The notes under the pieces: model-generated | The model's input: the letters and a program-made list of their open reading frames with translations, nothing else | The model's database searches: none | Told to the model about the DNA's origin: nothing | Translations under genes and position numbers: made by a program | Source: Blastomonas fulva | GTDB taxonomy: Bacteria > Pseudomonadota > Alphaproteobacteria > Sphingomonadales > Sphingomonadaceae | DNA: 64,000 nt | NCBI RefSeq assembly: GCF_003431825.1 | Contig: NZ_CP020083.1 | Span: 2,332,501-2,396,500 of the forward strand | Reading direction: 5' to 3' | Shown: positions 55,787-63,733 of the stretch, piece by piece | How positions within the stretch are numbered: the stretch's first letter is position 1 | How the letters are laid out: each line of letters starts with the position of its first letter

Positions 55787-56491
55787 ATGGCATCGACCAA
55801 AGCAACGGCACAGACAGGCGAGGCGGCGATCCCCGAATGGCGGATCGAATCGGGCCTGCTCCCCTATCCTCAGGCGCTGGCCGCAATGGAGGAGCGCAAC
55901 CGCGCCATAGAGGCGGGCGAGGCGGAAGAGCTGATCTGGCTGGTCGAGCATCCGCCGCTCTACACTGGTGGCACCAGCGCCGATCCCGCCGAGCTGCTCA
56001 GCCAGCAGTTCCCGGTCTATGATACCGGGCGCGGCGGGCGTTATACTTATCATGGCCCCGGCCAGCGTGTGGGCTATGTGCTGCTCGATCTGCGCCAGCG
56101 GGGCAGGGATGTGCGCTGCTTTGTCCACGCGCTCGAAGACTGGGTGATCGCCTCGCTGGGCGATCTGGGCGTGTCTGCGCGCCGCGCCGAGGGACGGATC
56201 GGTATCTGGACCGACACGCTCAATGGGCAGGAAGCCAAGATCGGCGCGATCGGCGTGCGGGTGCGGCGCTGGGTGACGATGCACGGCTTTGCGGTCAACG
56301 TGAACCCGGACCTGACGCATTTCGGCGGCATCGTGCCGTGCGGCATTGCCGAATATCCGGTGACCAGCCTCGCGGATCTCGGCATCGCTGCCACCATGGC
56401 CGATCTCGACGCCGCGCTCGCAGCGCAGGCCCCGCGCTTTCTTGCAGGCCTGGGCGGGACGTGCCAAGCAGCTGCGGTACAGGAGACATGA
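55787..56491 (+). CDS. lipB: Octanoyl-[acyl-carrier-protein]:protein transferase
   Basis: Moves octanoyl groups from ACP to lipoyl domains in lipoate synthesis. 234 residues from ATG 55787. [17 protein letters not shown], the histidine in [22 protein letters not shown], the catalytic lysine in [19 protein letters not shown], and the catalytic cysteine in [16 protein letters not shown] are all in place. lipA is not adjacent. The downstream small lipoprotein gene overlaps its stop. Confidence 0.95.
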   Translation: MASTKATAQTGEAAIPEWRIESGLLPYPQALAAMEERNRAIEAGEAEELIWLVEHPPLYTGGTSADPAELLSQQFPVYDTGRGGRYTYHGPGQRVGYVLLDLRQRGRDVRCFVHALEDWVIASLGDLGVSARRAEGRIGIWTDTLNGQEAKIGAIGVRVRRWVTMHGFAVNVNPDLTHFGGIVPCGIAEYPVTSLADLGIAATMADLDAALAAQAPRFLAGLGGTCQAAAVQET

Positions 56492-56814
56492 TGATGGTGA
56501 AGCCGATCTTTCTGGGACTGTCGCTGGCAGCAGCGGGGCTCGCGCTCGGCGGATGCCAGGACAAGGCTGCGGACAGCACAGCGGTCGCGCAGGGCAGCGC
56601 ACCCGAAGGCACGATCAGCGACGAGCTGCCCGATCTGGAGCTGCTGCCCAATGATGCGCCGCTCGCCGACCCCGCCGATCTGCCGCCGGTGCCGGGCGTG
56701 ACCGGCAAGGCTGCGCCCACCGCACCCGAGCGCGCGCTGGCGAGCGATGCGCCGCAGGCTGCGCCTGCACCCGCTCCGGCAGAGCCCGCGCTCGAAGGGT
56801 CGATCGCGGAGTAA
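56488..56814 (+). CDS. Small proline/alanine-rich lipoprotein
   Basis: Up to 108 residues. Three consecutive ATGs (56488, 56491, 56494) follow AGGAGA; the third has the best spacing. Signal [19 protein letters not shown] with lipobox LGGC. The rest is low complexity, acidic and Pro/Ala-rich ([19 protein letters not shown]), with no recognisable domain. It overlaps the lipB stop, so it is co-translated, but a link to lipoylation is unproven. Confidence 0.7.
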   Translation: MMMVKPIFLGLSLAAAGLALGGCQDKAADSTAVAQGSAPEGTISDELPDLELLPNDAPLADPADLPPVPGVTGKAAPTAPERALASDAPQAAPAPAPAEPALEGSIAE

Positions 56815-56828
56815 TTTCCACTTGAGCC

Positions 56829-56908
56829 GTCACCCCCGCAAAGGCGGGGGTCCCACTTTTGCGCCGGTGTTTCGACAAGAGCGGGATTCCCGCGTTCGCG
56901 GGAATGAC
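56829..56908 (-). repeat. RPE-like palindromic repeat, copy 1
   Basis: An 80-base element of two hairpins: CACCCCCGC-AAA-GGCGGGGGT and GGGATTCCCGCG-TT-CGCGGGAAT, ending in GAC. Its reverse complement matches 59352-59431 over both hairpins with a variable middle. It fills the gap between the convergent lipoprotein gene and queC. Confidence 0.88.
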
Positions 56909-56928
56909 GAAACTGGGAATGGTTTGAT

Positions 56929-57612
56929 CTAGGCCGCGTACACTGTCGGATCGACCAGCCCGGCATCGGCGAAGCCCTGCTTGCGCAGGCGGCAGCTGTC
57001 GCACAGGCCGCATGCCTTGCCCTCGGGCGTGGGATCGTAGCACGACCAGCTCATCCCCGGATCCAGACCCAGCCGCGCGGCCTCGGCGGCGATCTCGGCC
57101 TTGCCGAGGAACTGCAGCGGCGCGTGGATGGTGAACGGCTCGCCCTGGTCGCCCGCCTTGGTGGCGAGGTCGGCCAGCCGCTCGAAGCCCTGGATGAATT
57201 CGGGGCGGCAATCGGGATAGCCCGAATAATCGAGCGCGTTGACCCCGATGAAGATGTCGCGCGCGCCCAGCGCCTCGGCCCAGCCCAGCGTGAGCGACAG
57301 GAAGATGAGGTTGCGCGCGGGCACATAGGTCACCGGGATATCTTCGCCGACCCCGGTCTTGGGTACGTCGATATCGTCGGTCAGCGCCGATCCACCGAAC
57401 TGGCGCAGGTCAAGCGGAAGCACGATGTGCCGCACCGCGCCGATATGCGCGGCGATCTTGCGCGCCGCCTCGATCTCGACCCGGTGGCGCTGGTTGTAAT
57501 CGATGGTCAGCGCGGCAACGGCAAAGCCCTGCTCGATCGCGCGCGCGGCAGAGACCATGGAATCGAGCCCGCCCGATAGCAGGACAACGGCGGTTTTCTG
57601 AGGCTGGGTCAT
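56929..57612 (-). CDS. queC: 7-cyano-7-deazaguanine synthase
   Basis: Makes preQ0, precursor of queuosine in tRNA, from carboxydeazaguanine and ammonia with ATP. 227 residues from ATG 57612. PP-loop [14 protein letters not shown] near the start, [19 protein letters not shown], the [17 protein letters not shown] signature, and a zinc site with the four cysteines of SWSCYDP and [13 protein letters not shown]. queD/queE are not nearby. Upstream gap to the DUF3617-like gene is 182 bases with no gene; a preQ1 riboswitch was looked for and not recognised. Confidence 0.96.
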   Translation of the reverse strand: MTQPQKTAVVLLSGGLDSMVSAARAIEQGFAVAALTIDYNQRHRVEIEAARKIAAHIGAVRHIVLPLDLRQFGGSALTDDIDVPKTGVGEDIPVTYVPARNLIFLSLTLGWAEALGARDIFIGVNALDYSGYPDCRPEFIQGFERLADLATKAGDQGEPFTIHAPLQFLGKAEIAAEAARLGLDPGMSWSCYDPTPEGKACGLCDSCRLRKQGFADAGLVDPTVYAA

Positions 57613-57794
57613 GGCTTTGCGCATATTGCGCCGCGCCATCTCGGGCAAACCAAAAAATCGGGCCGCGCGGACGTGTCCGGCGGCCCAGTGAGGTCGTTAA
57701 GACCTGAATGGAGGAAAGCGTACCGAGTCCGGCACCCGGCTGCTCTACACCCGATGTGGTTAAGAAAACGTGCAGGTCTCAGCCCGCGCCGGGT

Positions 57795-58211
57795 TCAGCC
57801 GCCGCAAGCGCCCGCGTAGCGGCCTTCCATCGTCATCGCGAAGGGCGAGTTCTGCGCGATGCCTTGCGAATCGATCTGGATCAGCCCGCGGCCTTCATAT
57901 TTGATTGTGGTGCGACCCGACCCGCCGCTGGCACAGCGATAGGTGACGGTCACTTCGTCGGGCTCGTCCGAAACAACGAAGCGACTGCACTGGACGTCCT
58001 TGTGGCGCAGCTGGAGCAGCTTGCGAGGGTCGCGGATGCAGATCTTGTCGGCGCTCTGCGCGCTGCCGCGTTCCTTCAAATTCCACAATCCCGGCTGGAC
58101 CTTGTTGAGCATGGCGAGTTCGGGGCCCTGAGCGGGGGCAGGAACGCAGGCGAGCCCCGCTGCAGCAGCGGCAACGGCCATCCATTTCCAGCGAAGGTGA
58201 AGCATCGTCAT
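57795..58211 (-). CDS. DUF3617-like periplasmic protein
   Basis: 138 residues with a signal peptide (KWMAVAAAAAGLACVPAPAQ). The mature part begins VQPGLWNLKERG, then KICIRDPRKLLQLRHKDVQC, VTVTYRCASGGSGRTTIKYE and ends MTMEGRYAGACGG. The opening pGLW and the paired cysteines match the DUF3617 group of small exported proteins, whose role is unknown. Upstream, a 176-base gap to hslO holds no recognisable gene. Confidence 0.75.
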   Translation of the reverse strand: MTMLHLRWKWMAVAAAAAGLACVPAPAQGPELAMLNKVQPGLWNLKERGSAQSADKICIRDPRKLLQLRHKDVQCSRFVVSDEPDEVTVTYRCASGGSGRTTIKYEGRGLIQIDSQGIAQNSPFAMTMEGRYAGACGG

Positions 58212-58387
58212 CTGGTGTAACCCTATCGTTGGTCCCCGCGCCCCAAGGCGGCAGGAACAGTCAAGTGAGTGCGACCCGATACAGGTTTCTTGCCCCAGGC
58301 AATCTGGAGGGCTTACAGGCGAATGATGGCCAAATCAGCCGACAATTATGGCAGGTTTGCGGCCCCGTCTTGGATGAAAACGCGCTT

Positions 58388-59290
58388 TCAGCCCGGCGTC
58401 GCAGCCGGAGGATCGATATGGAACGCGCGCGAACAGAAGGCGCAGTCGACCACGATAGTGCCGGTATCGCCGACCATTTCGGCCTGTTCCTCGGGCGGAA
58501 AGCGGCCGATGACATCGCGGATATGGTCGAGATTGCAGCGGCAACCCTTGACCAGCGCGACGCCATCCTCGGCGCGGACCTCGTCCTCCTCGTGGAACAG
58601 CCGCCACAGCAGGTCGCGCCCATCGACGGCAGGATCGAGCAGTTCCGAATGCGTCAGCGTGCTCGACAGGATCGAGACATGCTCCCATTCGGGATGATCG
58701 AGCCGCACGTGCAGCCGTTCGCGGCCTTCCTCGCCCTCGGGCAGGTGCTGCACCAGATAGCCCGCGCTGCGGCAGCCGGTGGCGTCGCTCTCGATCGCGA
58801 TGCGGATCATCGTCGGCACCTGTTCGGACTGGGTGAAATAGCTCTCGCACGCCTGCGACAGCGAATCCCCGTCCAAGGGCACGATGCCCTGATAGCGGCC
58901 CTTGCCGAAGCTCTGGTCGAAGGTCATCGCCAGATATCCCTTGCCGAACAAAGCGAACAGCGAGGGGTTGGCGCCCAGCCGCGCCAGCCGCTCGGCATCG
59001 AAGCGGACATGCCCGCGCAACTCGCCGCCGCGATAATCGACCACCAGCAACTCGACGATGCCGCCCTCGGTCTGCGCCTGAATGGTTACCTGGCCGCCAT
59101 CCTGCTTCATCAGCGAGCCGATCAGCGCGGCGAGCGTGATCGCCTCGGCCAGCACCAGCTTGATGCAGGTCGGGTAATCATGCGCCGCGAGAATCTCGCG
59201 CAGCACGCTGTCGAGCCGCACGAAACGGCCGCGCGCATCGCGGGCAGGTAGAGTGAAATGGACGGGCAGGGCTTCGAAGGGGGATGTCAT
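58388..59290 (-). CDS. hslO: Redox-regulated chaperone Hsp33
   Basis: Cytoplasmic holdase switched on by oxidative unfolding. 300 residues. N-terminal chaperone domain with AITLAALIGSLMKQDGGQVTIQ, GHVRFD and a linker. The C-terminal redox switch has the zinc cysteines C250 and C252 (VKGCRCNLD) and C283 and C286 (VVDCAFCSRAFHID), so the four-cysteine switch is intact. An RPE-like repeat lies 62 bases upstream of its start. Confidence 0.95.
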   Translation of the reverse strand: MTSPFEALPVHFTLPARDARGRFVRLDSVLREILAAHDYPTCIKLVLAEAITLAALIGSLMKQDGGQVTIQAQTEGGIVELLVVDYRGGELRGHVRFDAERLARLGANPSLFALFGKGYLAMTFDQSFGKGRYQGIVPLDGDSLSQACESYFTQSEQVPTMIRIAIESDATGCRSAGYLVQHLPEGEEGRERLHVRLDHPEWEHVSILSSTLTHSELLDPAVDGRDLLWRLFHEEDEVRAEDGVALVKGCRCNLDHIRDVIGRFPPEEQAEMVGDTGTIVVDCAFCSRAFHIDPPAATPG

Positions 59291-59351
59291 GGGGCGCTAT
59301 ATGGTGTGGCGAGGGGCTGGCGTCAAACCTGCGTTCCGATTGCCCAATGCC

Positions 59352-59431
59352 GTCATTCCCGCGAACGCGGGAATCCCGCTTGGTGGCTGACGTGCGCGCA
59401 GAAGCGGGACCCCCGCCTTCGCGGGGGTGAC
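59352..59431 (+). repeat. RPE-like palindromic repeat, copy 2
   Basis: Begins GTCATTCCCGCGAACGCGGG, ends GCGGGGGTGAC, two hairpins joined by a variable spacer. It is in inverted orientation to copy 1 at 56829-56908. The rest of the 293-base gap between hslO and the next gene (59291-59583) shows no gene; the divergent promoters must lie around the repeat. Confidence 0.88.
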
Positions 59432-59583
59432 GAAAGCGTTGTGGTGCTGCACAGTCCGAAGGAGGCCAGGTGTCTCTTCTCGCTGCGATTGCGCCCGGAA
59501 GTCATATTCCGCTGACGGACGGCCGGTTGGCCATTACGGGATCAAAGCATGGATTTGCCCACTGAATTCCACTGGAGGACACT

Positions 59584-60117
59584 ATGAAACGCCTATGGTC
59601 GACGGTCTTTTTGCTGGGGTTCGGTTTGGGCGCTGTGCCGGTAGCCGCAGCACAGGATCCTGCGCAGGACCCGGTGGCGGCGAGTTTTGCGGAGCTGAAA
59701 AGCCTGGTCGGCATTTGGCGTCAGGTCGACAAGCCGCAATCGCCATTGCGCATCCGGTTCTCGCTGACTGCGGGTGGAAGCGTTCTGGTCGAGGAGTGGC
59801 TGCGGGGTGATCAGCCGCAATCGATGACGCTTTACCATCGCGACGGGCCTGATCTGCTCGCGACGCATTATTGTCCGCAGGGAAATCAGCCACGCCTGGT
59901 GGCTTCGGTGCCAGCGGGCGGAAAGAGCCTCGAATGGACCTTTCGCGATGCAACGGACCTCGATCCCTTGCACGAATCCCATCTGATCGCGCTGGGTTTC
60001 GACCTTTCCAATCCGGGCCGGATTGCGCGGACGGAAACCTATCGCCAAGGGGATGCGGACGAACATTCCGCGCTGCAACTGGTCCGCGATGTGCCCCCCG
60101 GAGTGGACCCGGGCTAG
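59584..60117 (+). CDS. Secreted lipocalin-like protein, unknown
   Basis: 177 residues with a signal peptide (LWSTVFLLGFGLGAVPVAAAQ). The mature part reads FAELKSLVGIWRQVDKPQS, FSLTAGGSVLVEEWLRGDQP, MTLYHRDGPDLLATHYCPQG and onward in short alternating strands: the pattern of DUF1579/lipocalin-like beta barrels that open with LxGxW. GGAGG precedes the ATG. No pathway link is evident; it is flanked by convergent sufE and a repeat. Confidence 0.75.
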   Translation: MKRLWSTVFLLGFGLGAVPVAAAQDPAQDPVAASFAELKSLVGIWRQVDKPQSPLRIRFSLTAGGSVLVEEWLRGDQPQSMTLYHRDGPDLLATHYCPQGNQPRLVASVPAGGKSLEWTFRDATDLDPLHESHLIALGFDLSNPGRIARTETYRQGDADEHSALQLVRDVPPGVDPG

Positions 60118-60151
60118 CGCCAGTGCCTGACGATCTTTTTTCCGTTCGGGC

Positions 60152-60571
60152 CTAACCCGTATACCGCCCCGCCGTCTCGCGGATCAGCGCAATCATGTTG
60201 GGGATGCCCTGCGTGCGGTTCGACGAGAGCTGGTTCTTCAGATCGAACGGGGCGAGCGCGCCCTCGATATCGGCAGCGGCCACCTCTGCCGGCGCCCTGT
60301 CCTGCACGCTCAGCAGCACCAGGGCGATGATGCCCTTGGTGATCGCGGCGTTGCTGTCGGCGAGGAAATGCAAGGACCCATCGTCGGTGCGGGTGGGGTA
60401 GACCCAGACCGAGGCGGAACAGCCGCGGACCAATGTCGCGTCGGTCTTGAGCGCCTCGGGCATCGCGTCGAGCGTGCGGCCCAGATCGATGATCAGCCGA
60501 TAGCGATCATCGGCGTCGAGGAATTCATATTCTTCGGCCAGTTCGGCCAGTGTGGGCGAGGGAGTTGTCAT
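60152..60571 (-). CDS. sufE: SufE family sulfur-transfer protein
   Basis: Accepts persulfide sulfur from a cysteine desulfurase (SufS) for Fe-S cluster assembly. 139 residues with YEFLDADDRYRLIIDLGRTL, the active-site cysteine C51 in TLVRGCSASVWVYP, and a C-terminal FDLKNQLSSNRTQGIPNMI, all typical. No other suf genes are present. It lies 55 bases downstream of the psp-linked small genes on the same strand, but probably is not functionally part of them. Confidence 0.93.
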   Translation of the reverse strand: MTTPSPTLAELAEEYEFLDADDRYRLIIDLGRTLDAMPEALKTDATLVRGCSASVWVYPTRTDDGSLHFLADSNAAITKGIIALVLLSVQDRAPAEVAAADIEGALAPFDLKNQLSSNRTQGIPNMIALIRETAGRYTG

Positions 60572-60626
60572 GGGGGGCAGATAGCGATGCGGCGGGGCAA
60601 AGTCACCCCGCAGCGACCGGCAATTC

Positions 60627-60869
60627 TTACAGCTCCACCCCGGCGGCGATCGCTTCCAGCTTGCGGATGCGTTCCTTCAGGTCGGCGATCTCGATCCGCG
60701 AATGGGTCGAGGGCGATCCGCCGTCACCCAGCGAAGGGCTGTGCGCCTCCATTTCGTGGCGCTTGAACGCCAGCCAGTCGCGCCAGCCGCGCAGCGCGGT
60801 GGACGAGACCAGTGCAATGGCCAGCAAGGCCGATGTGGCTATCGTCAGATAGAGATAGGCGCTTTCCAT
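60627..60869 (-). CDS. Psp-linked small TM-coiled-coil protein 5
   Basis: 80 residues. One N-terminal helix (YLYLTIATSALLAIALVSS), then a basic juxtamembrane stretch (RGWRDWLAFKRHEME), a flexible SPSLGDGGSPS linker and a short coiled coil IEIADLKERIRKLEAIAAG. It shares with its upstream neighbours the one-helix layout and an R[IV]xxLE core, but has lost the C-terminal acidic/EIExLR end. Last member of the psp-linked series; family not named to my knowledge. Confidence 0.75.
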   Translation of the reverse strand: MESAYLYLTIATSALLAIALVSSTALRGWRDWLAFKRHEMEAHSPSLGDGGSPSTHSRIEIADLKERIRKLEAIAAGVEL

Positions 60870-60920
60870 GATATTACCCTTTACGGCCCCCGCCGCCCGG
60901 TTGGTGGTTCATGCGCCGCA

Positions 60921-61190
60921 TCAGCGGTCGCGCAGTTTCTCGATTTCAAGGCTGAGGTCGCTGGTCTGGCGCTGATCGGTGATCACGCGTTCCAGCACCT
61001 GTACCCGCTCCTTCAGCGATCGCACTTCCTCGCGCAGGCGCGATGCTTCGCCGGTGTCGGCAGGCCTGGCGAGTTGCTCATTGCCGTGCTCGTCTTCCAG
61101 GATGCCGTGCTTGGCCTTGTACCGGGCCTTCATGACATTCGCGACCATCACGATCAGAACGATGCCGATCACCATTTCAAACGGATTCAT
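60921..61190 (-). CDS. Psp-linked small TM-coiled-coil protein 4
   Basis: 89 residues. Helix FEMVIGIVLIVMVANVMKAR, then YKAKHGILEDEHG, which resembles the RAKHGYPLED of paralogue 1. A coiled coil follows (ASRLREEVRSLKERVQVLER) with the shared motif RVQVLERVITDQ and the common ending LEIEKLRDR. Lies 51 bases before paralogue 5 and 32 bases after paralogue 3. Confidence 0.82.
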   Translation of the reverse strand: MNPFEMVIGIVLIVMVANVMKARYKAKHGILEDEHGNEQLARPADTGEASRLREEVRSLKERVQVLERVITDQRQTSDLSLEIEKLRDR

Positions 61191-61222
61191 GATGCCTTTT
61201 CCCTCAAACAGTCTTCAGTGGT

Positions 61223-61477
61223 TCAGCTCAGCTGCTTCTCGCGCAGATCCTCGATCTGCTGGGCGAGGTCGTCGCGGCCGCGGCCATCGGTGATGATGCG
61301 TTCCAGCGTGCGGACCCGCTGTTCGAGCTTGTCGCTCACCTGCGGCCGCTCCATCGCGCGCGCCTTGGTCAGCTCGACTTCCAGCTCCAGCGTCTTGCGC
61401 TTGTGGTGGGTCCAGATGGCGAGCCCGCCAATGGCAAATGGTGCAAGCGGGATGGCGGCCCAGATAAAATCGAACAT
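61223..61477 (-). CDS. Psp-linked small TM-coiled-coil protein 3
   Basis: 84 residues. Helix FIWAAIPLAPFAIGGLAIW, a basic HHKRKTLELEVELTKARAME segment, then the shared core RVRTLERIITDGRGR and ending LAQQIEDLREKQ. PspB in this operon has VERIISADN at the same relative place. The topology predicted is N-terminus out or in the membrane, coiled coil in the cytoplasm, as for PspB. Confidence 0.82.
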   Translation of the reverse strand: MFDFIWAAIPLAPFAIGGLAIWTHHKRKTLELEVELTKARAMERPQVSDKLEQRVRTLERIITDGRGRDDLAQQIEDLREKQLS

Positions 61478-61506
61478 CGTTTCATGCCCCCTTATGGCAG
61501 TCCGGT

Positions 61507-61830
61507 TCAGTTCGCGCGCTTGTCGCGCAGTGCCTCGATCTCGTGGGTCAGGCGGTGCGCATCATCGGTGACGATCCGCTCGACGTTGCCCAGACGGTCC
61601 TTGATCGATCCCAGCTCGGCGCGCAGCTGAGCATTTTCCTGGCTCAGCAGCTTGATCCGCTCGACCGATTCCTGGTCGGTCTTGGGATAGATCGCCTTGC
61701 CCCAGCTGTTTTCGAGCGGATAGCCGTTCTTGATGCGCAGCCAGGTTGTGGCAACCCAGCCGAAGGTGATCATCATGCAGCCAGCAACTAGAACCGGTGC
61801 AAGAGCTTCAATGAGTGCCAGCTTTTCCAT
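61507..61830 (-). CDS. Psp-linked small TM-coiled-coil protein 2
   Basis: 107 residues. Helix APVLVAGCMMITFGWVATTW, then LRIKNGYPLENSWGKAIYPK, closely like the IRAKHGYPLEDQWTGKVIE of paralogue 1, so these two are recent duplicates. The coiled coil (KLLSQENAQLRAELGSIKDR) leads to RLGNVERIVTDDAHR and LTHEIEALRDKRAN. Its ATG overlaps the stop of paralogue 1 by one base (TAATG). Confidence 0.85.
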   Translation of the reverse strand: MEKLALIEALAPVLVAGCMMITFGWVATTWLRIKNGYPLENSWGKAIYPKTDQESVERIKLLSQENAQLRAELGSIKDRLGNVERIVTDDAHRLTHEIEALRDKRAN

Positions 61831-62150
61831 TACGCGCTGTCCTTCTGTACTCTCAGCCGTTCGATTTCATCGGCGAGGCGGTTGCTCGAACTGTTGGCGT
61901 CGGTGGCGATGCGTTCCAGCACTGCGATCCGTTCTTCCAGCCGTCCGATCTTTCCCGTCAGTTGCTCGTTTTCGTTTGTGAGCAGCGATATTTTTCGATC
62001 AGCGTCGGGATCGCTTCGTTCAATGACTTTGCCGGTCCACTGATCTTCGAGCGGATAACCATGCTTGGCGCGGATCCAGGTGGTGATCACCCAGGCCCCC
62101 ATGGACAGCATGATGATCGCGAGGACAAAACCCGGTCCACCCCAGCTCAT
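61830..62150 (-). CDS. Psp-linked small TM-coiled-coil protein 1
   Basis: 106 residues. Helix GFVLAIIMLSMGAWVITTWI, then RAKHGYPLEDQWTGKVIERS, a coiled coil (SLLTNENEQLTGKIGRLEER) and the shared core RIAVLERIATDAN with ending RLADEIERLRVQ. The PspC encoded just upstream ends TRLADEIESLR, nearly the same as RLADEIERLR, so the C-terminal element is common to both. Translationally joined to paralogue 2. Confidence 0.85.
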   Translation of the reverse strand: MSWGGPGFVLAIIMLSMGAWVITTWIRAKHGYPLEDQWTGKVIERSDPDADRKISLLTNENEQLTGKIGRLEERIAVLERIATDANSSSNRLADEIERLRVQKDSA

Positions 62151-62200
62151 GATAGTCTCCTGAAACCTTGTTGTTGATGATGACTGCCCGATCCTGCTGC

Positions 62201-62608
62201 TCAGCGCAGGCTTTCGATCTCGTCGGCCAGCCGGGTGTTCTTGGCGGTGTAGAACAGCTCGACATCGGCCAGGCGGCGGTCGATCTCGCGGAAGCGGGCC
62301 TTGACGTCGCGGGCGGTGCGGCCCGGTGACTGGCGCACACCCTGCCAGAACTTCTGGTCCTGATCATCGGTGTAAAGGTGCGCCGGCTTCTTCTCGGCGA
62401 GGAAGCCCATGGCCAGATATCCCATCAGCACCCAGCCGGTCATCAGCGTCAGCAGCACCGCGGCCACGCGGATCCACACCACATCGATCCCGGTGTAGTC
62501 GGCGATGCCTGCGCAGACGCCCATCAGCTTGCCGTTCTGCTTGTTGCGATAGAACTTCGTCTTGCGCGGTGCGGGGGCGTCGTAGCTGTATTTGTCCAAC
62601 CGGCTCAT
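62201..62608 (-). CDS. pspC: Phage shock protein C
   Basis: 135 residues. PspC domain: FYRNKQNGKLMGVCAGIADY, TGIDVVWIRVAAVLL and a membrane helix AVLLTLMTGWVLMGYLAMGF. The cytoplasmic or periplasmic C-terminal tail of about 60 residues is longer than in enteric PspC and ends in FREIDRRLADVEL...TRLADEIESLR. It overlaps pspB (ATGA). With PspB it senses envelope stress and releases PspA's hold on PspF in known systems. Confidence 0.93.
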   Translation of the reverse strand: MSRLDKYSYDAPAPRKTKFYRNKQNGKLMGVCAGIADYTGIDVVWIRVAAVLLTLMTGWVLMGYLAMGFLAEKKPAHLYTDDQDQKFWQGVRQSPGRTARDVKARFREIDRRLADVELFYTAKNTRLADEIESLR

Positions 62609-62907
62609 TTCCTTACCCTTTCCTTCAGCAGGCGCTCAACTTGTTCCAGGCCGTAGTCGTCCTGGTCATCCGCGCTGGTCAGCCGCGCCGGGCGCCAGTC
62701 GGGGTTGTCGGCGGAAATGATCCGTTCGACGGTGTCCATGCGATCGTCGAGACGACGCGCCATGGCGTGGAGTTCTTCCAGCAGATTCTCGTCCGAGCTG
62801 GTAAGCGTCGCTGCGGTCTTCCACTTGGTGATGTAGTGGAAGATCAGCCACGGCAGTCCGATGAACAGCATGCCGACGACGAAGATGGGGACCAGGATGT
62901 CTTCCAT
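62605..62907 (-). CDS. pspB: Phage shock protein B
   Basis: 100 residues, against about 75 in enteric bacteria. Opens with DILVPIFVVGMLFIGLPWLI (single helix), then HYITKWKTAATLTSSDENLL, the PspB core HAMARRLDDRMDTVERIISADNP with D-R-M-x-x-V-E-R-I, and a C-terminal coiled-coil extension (YGLEQVERLLKERVRK). The core motif is echoed in all the small paralogues downstream. Four bases separate it from pspA. Confidence 0.92.
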   Translation of the reverse strand: MEDILVPIFVVGMLFIGLPWLIFHYITKWKTAATLTSSDENLLEELHAMARRLDDRMDTVERIISADNPDWRPARLTSADDQDDYGLEQVERLLKERVRK

Positions 62908-62911
62908 CGGA

Positions 62912-63607
62912 TCAGCCCTCCTTCTTCAGGGCGCGCTTCATCGCCTCGAGCTCTTCGTCGACCTTGTCCGATCCGGCGAGGGCGGCGAATTCGTCGTCCA
63001 GGCTACGCTGGCCCAGTGCCTTGCGCTCGCCGCGCTCATCCTCGGCCATGCCCAGTGCATCGGCGCGGCCCTCGGCCATGTCGACGCGGCGCTCGAGCAG
63101 GTCGAAGCGGCTGAATGCTTCGCGGACCTTGTCGCCATTGTACATGGTGCGCAGCTTGACGCGGTTCTCGGCGCTTTCCAGCCGGCTCATGATGTTGTTC
63201 TGGCGCATCCGGGCTTCGCGCAGCTTTGCCTGCAGCTTGGCGATGTCCTGTTCCGAAGCGCGCAGCGCATCGTCGAGCACGTTGATTTCGACATTGAGCT
63301 GATCAGCCATATCGGCGGCCTTCTTCTTTTCGAGCAAAGCGGCGCGGGCGAGGTCTTCGCGGTCCTTGGACAGCGCCAGCTCGGCCTTGTCGGTCCAGTC
63401 GGCCTGCAGCTGTTCCAGCTTGCCGACGTGGCGCTTCATTTCCTTCTGGTCGGCAATGGTGCGCGCGGCAGATGCGCGGACTTCGACCAGGGTTTCTTCC
63501 ATCTCGAGGATGATCATCCGGATCATCTTCGCCGGGTCTTCGGCCTTGTCGAGCAGCTCGGTAACATTGGCGGCAATGATGTCGCGGGTTCGAGAGAAAA
63601 TTCCCAT
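62912..63607 (-). CDS. pspA: Phage shock protein A
   Basis: ESCRT-III-like peripheral membrane protein that repairs or stabilises stressed inner membrane and restrains PspF. 231 residues from ATG 63607 (before GIFSRTRDIIAANVTELLDK, the amphipathic membrane-binding helix). EDPAKMIRMIILEMEETLVE, long coiled coils and KLREARMRQNNIMSRLESAE are all family features; length is normal. GGAG precedes the start. A 12-bp-stem hairpin separates it from the small gene upstream. Confidence 0.96.
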   Translation of the reverse strand: MGIFSRTRDIIAANVTELLDKAEDPAKMIRMIILEMEETLVEVRASAARTIADQKEMKRHVGKLEQLQADWTDKAELALSKDREDLARAALLEKKKAADMADQLNVEINVLDDALRASEQDIAKLQAKLREARMRQNNIMSRLESAENRVKLRTMYNGDKVREAFSRFDLLERRVDMAEGRADALGMAEDERGERKALGQRSLDDEFAALAGSDKVDEELEAMKRALKKEG

Positions 63608-63687
63608 GGCGAAAACTCCGTTCGTTAAGGTCGGGTGGACCGGATCCTGATCCACCTTACCCCCATTTGCATTTCAGTTGGAAGAGG

Positions 63688-63728
63688 CTGGCCGGGACGG
63701 GGCAAGGGGGGGTAAGCGTCCCGGCCAG
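63688..63728 (-). other. Intercistronic hairpin between the small leader gene and pspA
   Basis: CTGGCCGGGACG (63688-63699) and CGTCCCGGCCAG (63717-63728) are exact 12-bp arms around a 17-base loop. It sits five bases past the stop of the upstream gene. No T-run follows on the minus strand, so it is more likely an RNA-processing or stability element, or a partial terminator, than a full one. Confidence 0.65.
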
Positions 63729-63733
63729 ATCCG

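Noticed and set aside
57613..57794. preQ1 riboswitch in the queC leader
   Set aside because: No C-rich hairpin plus A-rich tail typical of preQ1-I was seen; the short GAGGTC...AGACCT hairpin alone is not evidence.
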